Shown one piece after another: positions 16,129 through 24,345 of a stretch of 35,243 nt of DNA; the stretch's first letter is position 1, and every line of letters starts with the position of its first letter. A program made the translations under genes and the position numbers. Below the pieces are notes generated by a model that saw only the letters and a program-made list of their open reading frames with translations, had not been told where the DNA came from and did not search any database. Source of the DNA: Actinobaculum sp. oral taxon 183 str. F0552 (lineage in GTDB: Bacteria; Actinomycetota; Actinomycetes; Actinomycetales; Actinomycetaceae); the NCBI RefSeq assembly GCF_000466165.1, contig NZ_KE951461.1, positions 1 to 35,243 of the forward strand. The letters are read 5' to 3'.

Positions 16129-17367
16129 ATGAGCATCCCAGGGCAAGACCGAGAGCGAGCGGATCTTGCGCTTCTCACCGGCACTGGCGCCGGTGAACTC
16201 CTGCGAAGTGCTCTCATGGAGATGGGGCAGTTGGCAGTCATCCGCGGGTGGAAGGTCCACTCGATACATCACCGTCCGGGAGCGGGCGTGACCGTCGGCT
16301 ACGCGCTGACGGTCGACCGCATCCTCGACGACGGCGAGCACGTCCGGGGGGAGGAGTACATGTGCGCGTCGACCGCGCACATCTCGCATCCCAACACGCC
16401 CGGGCTCGTCCGTCTGACCTCCCGGGGGGCGACCGCCTGGGTGTGGCGCTATCCCGGCGACCCCGAGCTGCCGGCCCTGCACATCGCCTGCTCGCCCCGC
16501 GAGATGAGCGCGCTCCTGGGAACGCCCGTGTCGGTGGAGCTCATGAGCTACCGTCCGACCCGTCGTGCGGTCGTGCGGGTGCGGGGGGCCAACGGGGTGA
16601 GCTACGGAAAGGTCGCCCGCCCTCCGCAGGTCGACTCCCTCGCCAAGCGCCACACGATGCTCACGCGGGCGGGGGTTTCCTCGCCCGGCGTCCTCCTGCA
16701 CGATTCACGGGGGCTTCTCGTCATCGAGAGCGCCGTGGGCATACCGCTGTCCAACGCCATCTCCCATGGCCTGAAGAACCGGGCGTCGGCCCTCCTCTTC
16801 TCCCTGACGGAGCTGCTCGACTCGCTTCCCATGGAGGCCGTCGGCTTGACGCACCGGCCCGCGTGGGCGGACCGATGCGAGCACTACGCCCACGCGGCCG
16901 CGACGGCCCTGCCCGACGAGCGCCCGCGATGCGAGACGATATCCCGGGGCATCCGCGACATCCTAGCCCGTTCGGACTCCGGCCCCATCCAGCCCGTCCA
17001 CGGTGACTTCTACGAGGCGAACATCTTCGTCTCCCCCGACGCCTCGCATGTGACCGGCGTCATCGACGTCGACTCCCTCGGGCCCGGCCACCGCGTCGAC
17101 GACTGGGCGTGCCTGCTGGGGCACATGAGCGTCCTGCCGCATCTGGCGCCCCAGTCCTATCCACATGTGGAGGCCGACCTCCCGGTGTGGAGGGACATGT
17201 GCGAGCGCATGGTCGACCCCGCGGCGCTGTGCGTGCGCACCGCCGGCGTCGTCCTCTCACTCATCGCCGGAGCCAAGCGGGTCGACGGCCGCGAGTGGCA
17301 TCACGACGCCCTCGGCAGGCTGGCCACCGCGGAATCGTGGCTCGAACGGGCCTACGGGCACTTGTGA
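16129..17367 (+). CDS. Phosphotransferase family protein (APH/ChoK kinase fold)
   Basis: A 412-residue protein with the C-lobe of the aminoglycoside phosphotransferase/choline kinase fold. The catalytic loop is HGDFYEAN (H291, D293, N298), followed by the metal-binding D313 in GVIDVDSLGPGHRVDDWA. The N-lobe is weakly conserved, with a possible Lys in SYGKVARPP. The substrate cannot be inferred: family members phosphorylate aminoglycosides, choline, sugars and others, and nothing here argues for antibiotic resistance. TAGAACT upstream of the ATG could be a -10 for a near-leaderless transcript. Confidence 0.8.
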   Translation: MSIPGQDRERADLALLTGTGAGELLRSALMEMGQLAVIRGWKVHSIHHRPGAGVTVGYALTVDRILDDGEHVRGEEYMCASTAHISHPNTPGLVRLTSRGATAWVWRYPGDPELPALHIACSPREMSALLGTPVSVELMSYRPTRRAVVRVRGANGVSYGKVARPPQVDSLAKRHTMLTRAGVSSPGVLLHDSRGLLVIESAVGIPLSNAISHGLKNRASALLFSLTELLDSLPMEAVGLTHRPAWADRCEHYAHAAATALPDERPRCETISRGIRDILARSDSGPIQPVHGDFYEANIFVSPDASHVTGVIDVDSLGPGHRVDDWACLLGHMSVLPHLAPQSYPHVEADLPVWRDMCERMVDPAALCVRTAGVVLSLIAGAKRVDGREWHHDALGRLATAESWLERAYGHL

Positions 17368-17386
17368 GGCCGGGGCCGGACGCCGT

Positions 17387-17428
17387 CGGGCCGGGATCCG
17401 GCGGTTCGCCCGTCGGGAGCCCGGCCCG
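17387..17428. terminator. Hairpin between convergent genes
   Basis: CGGGCCGGG (17387-17395) pairs perfectly with CCCGGCCCG (17420-17428), between the phosphotransferase stop and the aminotransferase stop. The 24-base loop can pair further. It may terminate both strands. Confidence 0.4.
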
Positions 17429-17476
17429 CGCCGGCGATTCGGCGGTTCCGGCCCGCGTCCGGCGGCGCTGAGGCTG

Positions 17477-17539
17477 TCCGGCCAGGAGATCCTTATCCGG
17501 CCAAGAGAACCTGGATTATCCGGCGAGGAGATCCTGGAT
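17477..17539. repeat. Three imperfect copies of the aminotransferase 3' end
   Basis: Copies at 17477-17493, 17496-17516 and 17519-17539 share the core TCCGGC(C/G)A(G/A)GAGA(T/A)CCT. The last is the true 3' end of the aminotransferase gene, including its last codons. The other two lie just past its stop. They look like a small tandem duplication of the gene tail. Confidence 0.6.
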
Positions 17540-18727
17540 GCGCGAGACGCCCTCGACCAGGTCGTCGTCGGAGAGGGCGTAGGACAGTCGCAGGAAACCC
17601 GAGGGGCCGAACGCCTCGCCCGGGACCGCCGCCACTTCGGTTTCCTCGAGGATGATCGCCGCCAGTTCGGACGATGTGGCCGCCGTCCTGCCGCGGATGT
17701 CGCGCCCGAGGAGGCCTTCGACGTTCGGGTAGACGTAGAAGGCGCCCTTGGGCTCGGGGACGGCCATGCCCTCGACCTCCCGCAGCATCCGGACCATCGT
17801 GCGGCGGCGCCGGTCGAAGGCCTGGCGCATCTCCTCGACGACGCCCTGGTCTCCGGTCAGCGCGGCGATCGCCGCCCGCTGGGAGACGTTGGCGACGTTG
17901 GAGGTGGCGTGCGACTGCATGTTCGCGGCGGCCTTCACGGCGTCGGCCGGGCCGTGCATCCAGCCCACGCGCCAGCCGGTCATGGCGTAGGTCTTGGCCA
18001 CGCCGTTGAGCGCGATCGCCTGGTTCGCCAGTTCCGGCACCTCGGCCAGAAGGTAGGCCATCGGCGTTCCGTCGTAGACGAGGTGCTCGTAGATCTCGTC
18101 GGTGACCACCCACAGGCCGTTCGCCGCCGCCCACTGGCCGATGGAGCGGATCTCCTCGGGGGAGTACACGGATCCCGTCGGGTTCGACGGCGAGCATAGC
18201 AGCAGGGCCTTCGTCGCCGGGGTCCGGGCCGCCTCCAGCTGGTCGACGGCGACCTTGTAGTCTTGCCCCGCTCCGGCGAACACCTTGACCGGAACGCCCC
18301 CGGCCAGGCGGATCGCCTCGGGGTAGGTCGTCCAGTAGGGGGTGGGGAGGAGGACTTCGTCGCCGTCGTCCACGATCGCCGCGAAGGCTTCGAAGACGGC
18401 CTGCTTGCCGCCGTTCGTCACGAGGATGTCGTCGGGGGAGACCGTCACCCCGCTGTCGGCCAGGGCGCGCGCCGCGATGGCCTCGCGGAGTTCGGGGAGG
18501 CCCTTGGCGGGGGTGTACTTGTGGTTCTTCGGATCGCGTGCGGCGGCCACCGCAGCCTCGACGATGAAGCCGGGCGTGGGGAAGTCGGGCTCGCCGGCGC
18601 CGAAGCCGATCACCGGGCGGCCGGCGGCCTTGAGCGCCTTCGCCTTCGCGTCGACGGCGAGCGTCGCGGATTCTTGGATCGCTGCGAGCCGAGCCGAGAC
18701 TCGGCGAGCGGGGGAGATGTTGCTCAT
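17516..18727 (-). CDS. Pyridoxal phosphate-dependent class I aminotransferase (aspartate aminotransferase type)
   Basis: A 403-residue fold-type I aminotransferase. PLP lysine is K245 in [16 protein letters not shown]. Other family marks are [10 protein letters not shown] (41-50), TNGGKQA, SNPTG (181-185), [14 protein letters not shown] and the C-terminal FLRLSYA with the carboxylate-binding Arg. It matches the aspartate/prephenate aminotransferase subgroup seen beside secE-nusG in many actinobacteria. It transfers amino groups between aspartate (or a related amino acid) and 2-oxoglutarate in the cytoplasm. It is divergent from tRNA-Trp. Its 3' end is repeated twice downstream of the stop. 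Confidence 0.9.
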   Translation of the reverse strand: MSNISPARRVSARLAAIQESATLAVDAKAKALKAAGRPVIGFGAGEPDFPTPGFIVEAAVAAARDPKNHKYTPAKGLPELREAIAARALADSGVTVSPDDILVTNGGKQAVFEAFAAIVDDGDEVLLPTPYWTTYPEAIRLAGGVPVKVFAGAGQDYKVAVDQLEAARTPATKALLLCSPSNPTGSVYSPEEIRSIGQWAAANGLWVVTDEIYEHLVYDGTPMAYLLAEVPELANQAIALNGVAKTYAMTGWRVGWMHGPADAVKAAANMQSHATSNVANVSQRAAIAALTGDQGVVEEMRQAFDRRRRTMVRMLREVEGMAVPEPKGAFYVYPNVEGLLGRDIRGRTAATSSELAAIILEETEVAAVPGEAFGPSGFLRLSYALSDDDLVEGVSRIQDLLAG

Positions 18728-18948
18728 ACCGGGATTTTCCCATGGCGAACGTCGCTGAGGTCTCCCATTCCGCTGTGGGAATGCTCAAGCCGGGTGCCGC
18801 AGAATGCGCCCCGCCCGGCGGCTTCCGGGGCGGATCGACGGAGCCGATTGTGTGACAAGCCCCTCCGCGCGGGTGACGGCGGCCTGGAATTCCGGGTATC
18901 CTCACAGGGGTTGCGGCCGGCTTTCTGGAATGTGCCCGTCGATTAGGG

Positions 18949-18954
18949 CATAAT
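18949..18954 (+). promoter_or_regulatory. Candidate -10 (CATAAT) for tRNA-Trp
   Basis: CATAAT lies 20 bases before tRNA-Trp. TGGAAT at 18926-18931 is a weak -35 at 17-base spacing. Confidence 0.4.
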
Positions 18955-18974
18955 GTCTAGAGCTAAACAGCCGA

Positions 18975-19047
18975 AGGGTAGTGGCGCAATCGGTAGCGCA
19001 TCGGTCTCCAAAACCGACGGTTGGGGGTTCGAGTCCCTCCTACCCTG
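18975..19047 (+). tRNA. tRNA-Trp (anticodon CCA)
   Basis: The acceptor AGGGTAG pairs with CTACCCT, discriminator G. The anticodon loop CTCCAAA has CCA at 19008-19010. The 3' CCA is not encoded. The position directly before secE is conserved in many bacteria. Confidence 0.95.
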
Positions 19048-19050
19048 CAA

Positions 19051-19080
19051 GGCGGCTCATCGGTGAATGGGCCGCCTTTA
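19051..19080 (+). terminator. Hairpin terminator after tRNA-Trp
   Basis: GGCGGCTCAT (19051-19060) pairs with ATGGGCCGCC (19067-19076) with one G-T wobble and a 6-base loop, then TTTA. secE begins 38 bases later, so transcripts reaching secE must read through or start in between. Confidence 0.55.
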
Positions 19081-19117
19081 ACAATTCGAACGACACTCTG
19101 ACGGGTAAGGACGCGAG

Positions 19118-19357
19118 TTGACCAAGGCAGCTTCGAAGGCCGAGCGCAAGGATTCGGCTGAAAAACTCGGTTTCTTCGGGCGCATCGTGCGCTTCATACA
19201 CGAGATCTTCGCCGAGCTCAAGAAGGTTCAGCGTCCCACGCGCGAGGAACTCGGGCAGATGTTCTCGACCGTCATCATTTTCGTCGCGGTCATCATGATC
19301 TTCGTCGGCGTCATCGATACTCTCTCCGCGCGCCTGGCCTTCTGGGTCTTCGCGTAG
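19118..19357 (+). CDS. secE: SecE, preprotein translocase subunit
   Basis: A 79-residue single-span membrane protein. An amphipathic basic helix with GFFGRIVRFIHEIFAELKKV precedes RPTREELGQMFSTVIIFVAVI, the SecE consensus, with one TM helix near residues 49-72. SecE clamps SecY in the translocon. The TTG start at 19118 has AAGGA at suitable spacing. nusG follows, as in most bacteria. Confidence 0.95.
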   Translation: MTKAASKAERKDSAEKLGFFGRIVRFIHEIFAELKKVQRPTREELGQMFSTVIIFVAVIMIFVGVIDTLSARLAFWVFA

Positions 19358-19369
19358 CCCGGGCGGGTC

Positions 19370-19401
19370 AGCGCGCATCGAGCACAGCGCGCATCGAGCA
19401 C
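19370..19401. repeat. Perfect 16-bp tandem duplication before nusG
   Basis: AGCGCGCATCGAGCAC occurs twice head to tail (19370-19385 and 19386-19401) between secE and nusG. Purpose unknown; probably a simple slippage duplication. Confidence 0.75.
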
Positions 19402-19423
19402 AACGTAGGAAAGCAGGGATATT

Positions 19424-20287
19424 GTGACTGACGAGATTTTCGGTTCCGCGGACGCCGCAGGCCAGGCTCCGGCCTTTCCGGGCGATTCCCGGTCCGCGGC
19501 CGAAGAGGACGCGGCGCCTCAGGCGGCGCCCGGTGCGCCGGAGTGGGCCGCCGGGGATGCCGGCGCCGAATCGGTTCCGCCCGAGCCGTCCCGCGAGTCC
19601 GGTGGGCCTCAGGCGGAGGGGCGGGCGGCCGCCGGCCCGAAGCCGAAGAGCGGGGACGCCCCTTCCGCCCCCGGCCAGTTGACCGAGGACGACGTCCGGG
19701 CCAAGCTCAAGGGTCTCGACGGCCGCTGGTACGTCCTGCACACCTACTCCGGCTACGAGAAGAGGGTCAAGCAGGACCTCGAGGTCCGCATGCACTCGAT
19801 GAACATGGAGGACTACATCTTCCAGATCGAAGTGCCGATGGAGGAGGTCTTCGAGATCCGCCGCGGCCAGCGCAAGCTCGTCTCCCGCGTGCGCATGCCC
19901 GGGTACGTGCTCATCCGCATGGAGCTGACGGACGATTCCTGGCGAGTCGTGCAGTCGACCAACGGCGTGACGGGATTCGTCGGCAACGGCCGCACGCCCG
20001 TGGCCCTCTCGGAGGACGAAGTCGTCAGCATGCTCACCCCGGTCATCGAGGCCGAGGCGGCGGCCGAAGCCGTCGCGGCGGGACTGCCCACGGGCACGAA
20101 GCCCGCTACGGTCTCGCCGTTCGAGGTCGGCGACGCCGTGACCCTGACATCCGAGCCCTGGGCCGGGATGCCGGCCACCGTCTCGGAGATCGACGCCGCA
20201 AACCAGCGTCTGACGGTGCTCATGACGCTCGTCGGCCAGGAGACGCCGGTCGAGCTGTCCTTCGGCCAGGTGCGCAAGGACGACTGA
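19424..20287 (+). CDS. nusG: NusG, transcription termination/antitermination factor
   Basis: A 287-residue protein. An acidic Ala/Pro/Gly-rich N-terminal extension of about 95 residues precedes the NGN domain (from RWYVLHTYSGYEKRVKQDLE, about 101-205), and a KOW domain is near 225-285 (FEVGDAVTLTSEPWAGMPATVSEID). NusG couples RNA polymerase to ribosomes or Rho. The long N-terminal tail is usual for actinobacteria. The GTG start follows GCAGGGA. Confidence 0.95.
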   Translation: MTDEIFGSADAAGQAPAFPGDSRSAAEEDAAPQAAPGAPEWAAGDAGAESVPPEPSRESGGPQAEGRAAAGPKPKSGDAPSAPGQLTEDDVRAKLKGLDGRWYVLHTYSGYEKRVKQDLEVRMHSMNMEDYIFQIEVPMEEVFEIRRGQRKLVSRVRMPGYVLIRMELTDDSWRVVQSTNGVTGFVGNGRTPVALSEDEVVSMLTPVIEAEAAAEAVAAGLPTGTKPATVSPFEVGDAVTLTSEPWAGMPATVSEIDAANQRLTVLMTLVGQETPVELSFGQVRKDD

Positions 20288-20461
20288 GAGGTCGCCCCGC
20301 GCCTTCCCCGCCTTTTCCATGCAGTTCCTCTGGCGCGGTGCCCTTGGCGGGCGGACGGGGAGGATGCGCTGAAGGCCGTGCGCCCGGGTGCGGGTTCGCC
20401 GTTGAGGCCCGTCCAGCCGGGCGGCGGTTGGTCGCCTCGCCCAAGATCACGCCTCGCCGTC

Positions 20462-20490
20462 TTGAGCCGTGCGTCGAAGCCGCGTAGTGT
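20462..20490 (+). promoter_or_regulatory. Promoter of rplK-rplA
   Basis: TTGAGC (20462-20467) and TAGTGT (20485-20490) are separated by exactly 17 bases, 58 bases before rplK. A 14-bp repeat, GGCGGTTGGTCGCC, occurs at 20423-20436 and again at 20492-20505, immediately after the -10. The rest of the 261-base nusG-rplK gap holds nothing else recognised. Confidence 0.55.
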
Positions 20491-20548
20491 TGGCGGTTGG
20501 TCGCCGCCTCTGCCATTGCGGCGATGATCAAGAAGAAAAGGACCCTAC

Positions 20549-20983
20549 ATGCCTCCCAAGAAGAAGGTCGCAGGTTACATCAAGCTCCAGATCCAGGCTG
20601 GCGCCGCCACGCCCGCCCCGCCGATCGGCCCCGCGCTGGGCCAGCACGGCGTCAACATCATGGAGTTCTGCAAGGCGTACAACGCCGCCACCGAATCGCA
20701 GCGCGGGAACATCGTGCCGGTCGAGATCACGGTGTACGAAGACCGTTCGTTCACCTTCGTCACGAAGACCCCTCCCGCCGCCGAGCTCATCAAGAAGGCT
20801 GCCGGGGTCTCCAAGGGATCGGCCACCCCGCACACGGACAAGGTCGGCCATCTGAGCGCCGACCAGCTCCGCGAGATAGCCAGGACCAAGGAGCCGGACC
20901 TGAACGCCAACGATATCGACAACGCCGCCCGCACTATCGCGGGCACCGCTCGCTCGATGGGAATCACCACCGACGAGATCTGA
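20549..20983 (+). CDS. rplK: 50S ribosomal protein L11
   Basis: A 144-residue protein with the L11 hallmarks [23 protein letters not shown] and [12 protein letters not shown] in the N-terminal domain, and the rRNA-binding C-terminal domain ([22 protein letters not shown]). L11 forms the GTPase-associated stalk base with L10-L12. It starts at ATG with AAGGA upstream and forms an operon with rplA. Confidence 0.97.
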   Translation: MPPKKKVAGYIKLQIQAGAATPAPPIGPALGQHGVNIMEFCKAYNAATESQRGNIVPVEITVYEDRSFTFVTKTPPAAELIKKAAGVSKGSATPHTDKVGHLSADQLREIARTKEPDLNANDIDNAARTIAGTARSMGITTDEI

Positions 20984-21057
20984 GCCCGCCGAAGAGGCGG
21001 GCAGTGGAAGGGCCGCGCGGGCCCGATGACCACAAACTGTTGTAAGGAGAACAGTCA

Positions 21058-21774
21058 ATGGCAAAGCGCTCAAAGAATTACCGCAAGGCTGCCCAGAAGG
21101 TCGCCGACGGCGTCCACTACAGTCCTCTGGAGGCCATGCGTCTGGCGAAGGAGACCTCCACCGCCAAATTTGACGCCACGGTCGAGGTCATGTACCGCCT
21201 GGGCGTCGATCCCCGCAAGGCCGACCAGATGGTCCGCGGCACAGTCAACCTTCCGCACGGCACCGGCAAGACCGCCCGGGTCCTGGTCTTCGCCGTCGGC
21301 CCCCGCGCCCAGGAGGCCATCGACGCCGGTGCGGACGAAGTCGGCGGCGACGAGCTCATCGCGAAGGTCGCGGGCGGCTATACCGATTTCGACGCCGCCG
21401 TGGCCACTCCCGATCTCATGGGCAAAGTCGGCCGCCTCGGCCGCGTCCTCGGCCCCCGCGGCCTCATGCCCAACCCGAAGACGGGCACGGTGACGATGGA
21501 CGTCGCCAAGGCCGTCTCCGACATCAAGGGCGGCCGCATCGAGTTCCGGGTGGACAAGAACGGGAACCTCGCCTTCGTCGTCGGCAAGGCGTCGTTCACG
21601 GCTGAGCAGCTCGTTGAAAACTACGCCGCCGCCCAGGAGGAGATCCTTCGTCTGAAGCCGTCGACGTCCAAGGGCCGCTATGTCCTCAAGGGCACTGTCG
21701 CGACAACCATGGGCCCGGGCATCCCGCTGGACACCACCAAGACTCGCAATCTCGTCTCTGAGAACGCCTCCTGA
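21058..21774 (+). CDS. rplA: 50S ribosomal protein L1
   Basis: A 238-residue protein with standard L1 motifs: RRKAAQ-like N-terminus (NYRKAAQKV), [32 protein letters not shown], and [13 protein letters not shown]. It forms the L1 stalk that moves E-site tRNA, and in many bacteria it represses its own operon. GTAAGGAG precedes the ATG. The foreign islet lies just after its terminator. Confidence 0.97.
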   Translation: MAKRSKNYRKAAQKVADGVHYSPLEAMRLAKETSTAKFDATVEVMYRLGVDPRKADQMVRGTVNLPHGTGKTARVLVFAVGPRAQEAIDAGADEVGGDELIAKVAGGYTDFDAAVATPDLMGKVGRLGRVLGPRGLMPNPKTGTVTMDVAKAVSDIKGGRIEFRVDKNGNLAFVVGKASFTAEQLVENYAAAQEEILRLKPSTSKGRYVLKGTVATTMGPGIPLDTTKTRNLVSENAS

Positions 21775-21831
21775 CGATAGCTCCAGGCACGCGAGTGCAT
21801 GGACGCTACGAACGTTCATTTCCGAATCTGA

Positions 21832-21907
21832 AGTCGAGGCATTCCCTGGATGCCTCCGACTCGTTTCCGATTGTCTGTGGGTCCGCCAATTTGGCGGGCC
21901 CACAGAC
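21832..21907 (+). terminator. Tandem hairpins, rplKA terminator
   Basis: A first hairpin (21832-21841 with 21851-21861, one bulge) is followed by a strong 15-bp stem, 21873-21887 with 21893-21907, with one G-T pair and the loop AATTT. The following ATTATCTTTA is only partly T-rich. These end the rplK-rplA transcript. Confidence 0.7.
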
Positions 21908-22328
21908 ATTATCTTTACACTCGTCGAGTCGGTTGGTAGGCAGGCGTCGAAGTGCGATCGGAGTGGAAAGGATCTACGACGCCCTCGGGCGATGTCTCGA
22001 GAGGATCTGGCTGCCCTTAAGGATCATGGGAGCGTTTAATATATTGGATTATATTTTATCAGTTATATTTCTAAGTTATATTTTGGTTTATTAGGTGTTT
22101 CACATTTTATATTTTTGAATTTACGATATTAAGAATGAACATTTTGTTTTGCATGTTTAATTGAAAATGGGAAGCTTTACTGGGAATAAAGTTCTGTATA
22201 TGTTATTCAGGTGCTTATTACTGTTTCGTACTTGGTATAATTGTCACTTAACGTCCCAAACTATTTTACTCTGACTGGAAAAATTTTGAAAAGATCAATC
22301 ATACTTAATTGATGGATTTTAGGCGAGT
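21908..22328. other. Left junction of the AT-rich islet; no gene seen
   Basis: From 21908 to about 22030 the sequence is GC-rich without a recognised gene. At about 22030 composition changes sharply to AT-rich, and 22040-22328 is dense in stops in all frames. No tRNA fragment, integrase or insertion sequence end is seen. A 7-bp GTTTAAT at 22034-22040 has an inverted partner ATTAAAC at 26478-26484 at the other edge, which may be chance. Confidence 0.5.
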
Positions 22329-22653
22329 TTATCCTATCTTATCGCATGTACGCTTCGTTGCGGGATAGCCAAGTTGCCTCCGCGATAGCGAATAGGCGTT
22401 TCTGCCCGGTAGGCATGCGAATCCAATAGGGAAAATAAGGCAAGTCGCCGATAGCCGTCGTATCGACCGAGCGAAGCTTCGCAACGTGAAAGTTGGGGAC
22501 TGAATCGTGACGAAGGGCCGTATCCGATTGGAACATGCCGCTTCCAAAGAAGCTGTTCCCGAAAGGCCGCTCTTTCGCGTCACACCCGAAAGAGCCCTGC
22601 TTTCGCAGGCGTGGCAATAACGGATATAGGGTAAACTCCGGTATTATGCTCAC
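22329..22653 (-). pseudogene. Unassigned minus-strand ORF, possible gene remnant
   Basis: A 104-residue frame from GTG 22653. The same frame stays open upstream to about 22737 without an ATG (residues such as REIRGFHYHDAEIV precede the GTG), so the start may have been lost. It has intermediate GC, between chromosome and islet. Residues such as LPYFPYWIRMPTGQKR look protein-like, but no family is recognised. It could be a decayed accessory gene or chance. Confidence 0.25.
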
Positions 22654-22773
22654 AATTTCAGCGTCATGGTAGTGGAATCCGCGAATCTCGCGTAATGCAA
22701 TCTGGTCTTTTTCTCTTCCACCGCCGGCCGTATTCAGCTATGGTAGAAACAGCCAAGGGAAGCGAGGTACACG

Positions 22774-23134
22774 ATGGTTGACGAGCTGGTATTTGACCGT
22801 GACGCCGTAGGCGTCATCAGTAGCAGCAATTGGAGCGACTCCCTATAGATTTGACGGTGTGGCCCGAGGTTTCAATGACCCTATTTTTACAACATCGACG
22901 GCTTTTACCGGGAAGCTCTTAGAAGAGGCGGGTATAAGCAAACTCGCGACAAATCTTGGTGAGTTTCTCACTCTCAGCCAGAATTGCGCGAAAGAGCTTG
23001 CTGACGCTGCCGCTTCCTTGGGGTCGGGATCGGCTAGCGCAATTGAAAATTTTGACGAACAAGAAGCAATGACTGTCATGCAGTATACTATGATGCGTTT
23101 ACTTATCGGTCAGTCTGTATTAGGAGATGACTGA
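22774..23134 (+). pseudogene. Small WXG100-like type VII secretion protein, frameshifted
   Basis: ATG 22774 follows a good ribosome binding site (AAGGGAAGCGAGG) and reads MVDELVFDRDAVGVI before stopping at TAG 22846-22848. A second frame, one base later, is open from 22811 to the TGA at 23132-23134 and reads SSVAAIGATPYRFDG, then about 90 helical residues. A net +1 base between 22811 and 22845 restores one protein of about 120 residues. Size, helical content and position directly before a WxG protein (1-base overlap) suggest an ESAT-6/WXG100-like partner or chaperone; no W-x-G motif is visible, so the family is inferred from context. A downstream product from GTG 22859 (91 residues) remains possible. 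Confidence 0.5.
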
Positions 23135-24345
23135 TGCCTGGCAAAGATGTCATGCCGCAACTCCCCGATATCGCGGACGACCTAAGTGATATCATGTCGG
23201 ACCTCCAAGGCATCGGCGGAGGTCTGTCAGATGCTCAAATCGTGCAACAAACCGTCCCATCGGAAGTGTGGAAGGGTGCTTCAGCCCATGCTTATACACA
23301 GGAATTAGATACTCTTAAGAATAAAGTCAGTACTCTTTCAGGAAAAGCCTACGCTTGTGCTCAAGATTTACAGCCTTTCCGAGAAAAATTATCTGAAATT
23401 CGACATAAAATAACTACCTGGCAAAATGATTACGATGAAGCGGAAAACAATTATGTGAGCGCTGTGATGACGGACGCCGCTTTTGCGAAGGTGGAAAATT
23501 GGACGCAGGCTCAATGCGATGCTGCTGAAGCGAAACATAGAAGAGAAAGAGATGAAAAACAAACAGGTTTAATGCTCAACTATAGAGCAGCACTTAGCGA
23601 ACTCGATACCATAGGAAAAGGGATTGCTAATAAAACAGCATATTATATGAATGAACTTGTTCCCGCTGACAGTCGTGGTAGTCGTGAAGCTGTTGGTAAA
23701 GCTTACCTTGCTGATATGCCCCTCGCGGGTGGCAAGGCTCGACTTGACTATGAAAGGAAGCGGGCCAAAGAAGCCAAGAATGACCTTGAAGCTGTAATTG
23801 ACAACAAGTCTCCGAATTTTAAAGAATTCAATGCAAAATGGGGCAATGAGTTGGCGAATAATTCTTATTTTGCTCTTTCGTTTATGGTTGAACTCAAAGG
23901 CGCGGGACTGGACCGGAATATGAGGAAATTGTTAGGAAACGGTTGGAGAGAAGGTGCGATTGATCAAGATCAATTTATGGAGAATATTGGCAGTGCATAT
24001 ATTATAGCTTCAGGAAGTCGACGTGATAGCGATTTTGATGAGGCAACTCCTGCTACGGCTGCAAAATGGCGCTCTACTTCATGGTTTCCTGAATTGCGTG
24101 CATCGAAAATGCATGAAGCTTTAGGGAAAGCTGTTCAGTCGCAAAGTGCTCGTCACACGGACGCTGCCGCTATGGCTATGACTTCTGAATATTTGAATTC
24201 CTATGTCGATTTGACGGGAGGTAATCGCTCTTCAGGTTATCAATTATATGACACAATGAATAAAGTGATTCAAACAAAGGAAATTGGTAATGATCTTAAA
24301 ACGAGTAGAGTATATATATATCAAATATTATGTCAAATAATATAA
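23134..24345 (+). CDS. N-terminal part of a WXG/DUF6571-like type VII secretion effector
   Basis: A 403-residue frame whose ATG overlaps the preceding stop by one base (TGATG), with GGAG upstream. The first 110 or so residues are a helical hairpin with a W-x-G motif (VWKGASAHAY, W46/G48), as in WXG100 superfamily effectors. A long charged coiled-coil-like region follows (about 100-220), then a segment with ELANNSYFALSFMVEL and a block of helices resembling DUF6571. Codon use is AT-rich, unlike neighbours. The frame ends abruptly after a (TA)5 run, and the following frame continues the similarity, so this is probably only the front of one protein. Secretion by an ESX system elsewhere is inferred. 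Confidence 0.65.
   Translation: MPGKDVMPQLPDIADDLSDIMSDLQGIGGGLSDAQIVQQTVPSEVWKGASAHAYTQELDTLKNKVSTLSGKAYACAQDLQPFREKLSEIRHKITTWQNDYDEAENNYVSAVMTDAAFAKVENWTQAQCDAAEAKHRRERDEKQTGLMLNYRAALSELDTIGKGIANKTAYYMNELVPADSRGSREAVGKAYLADMPLAGGKARLDYERKRAKEAKNDLEAVIDNKSPNFKEFNAKWGNELANNSYFALSFMVELKGAGLDRNMRKLLGNGWREGAIDQDQFMENIGSAYIIASGSRRDSDFDEATPATAAKWRSTSWFPELRASKMHEALGKAVQSQSARHTDAAAMAMTSEYLNSYVDLTGGNRSSGYQLYDTMNKVIQTKEIGNDLKTSRVYIYQILCQII
24311..24321. repeat. (TA)5 run at the break between the two effector frames
   Basis: TATATATATAT at 24311-24321. Losing one TA unit (or gaining one base) would join the 23134 frame to the 24330 frame without a stop, reading RVYISNIMSNNINDVS across the join. Confidence 0.8.

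Noticed and set aside
16129-17367. Phosphotransferase gene as an antibiotic resistance gene
   Set aside because: Only the general APH catalytic loop is present; the fold covers many substrates and context is housekeeping.
21795-22094. 99-codon frame spanning the left GC junction
   Set aside because: It runs through the rplA terminator hairpins and changes composition midway; best explained as chance.
22040-22330. CRISPR array or replication origin in the AT-rich stretch
   Set aside because: No regularly spaced repeats, iterons or DnaA-box cluster were seen.
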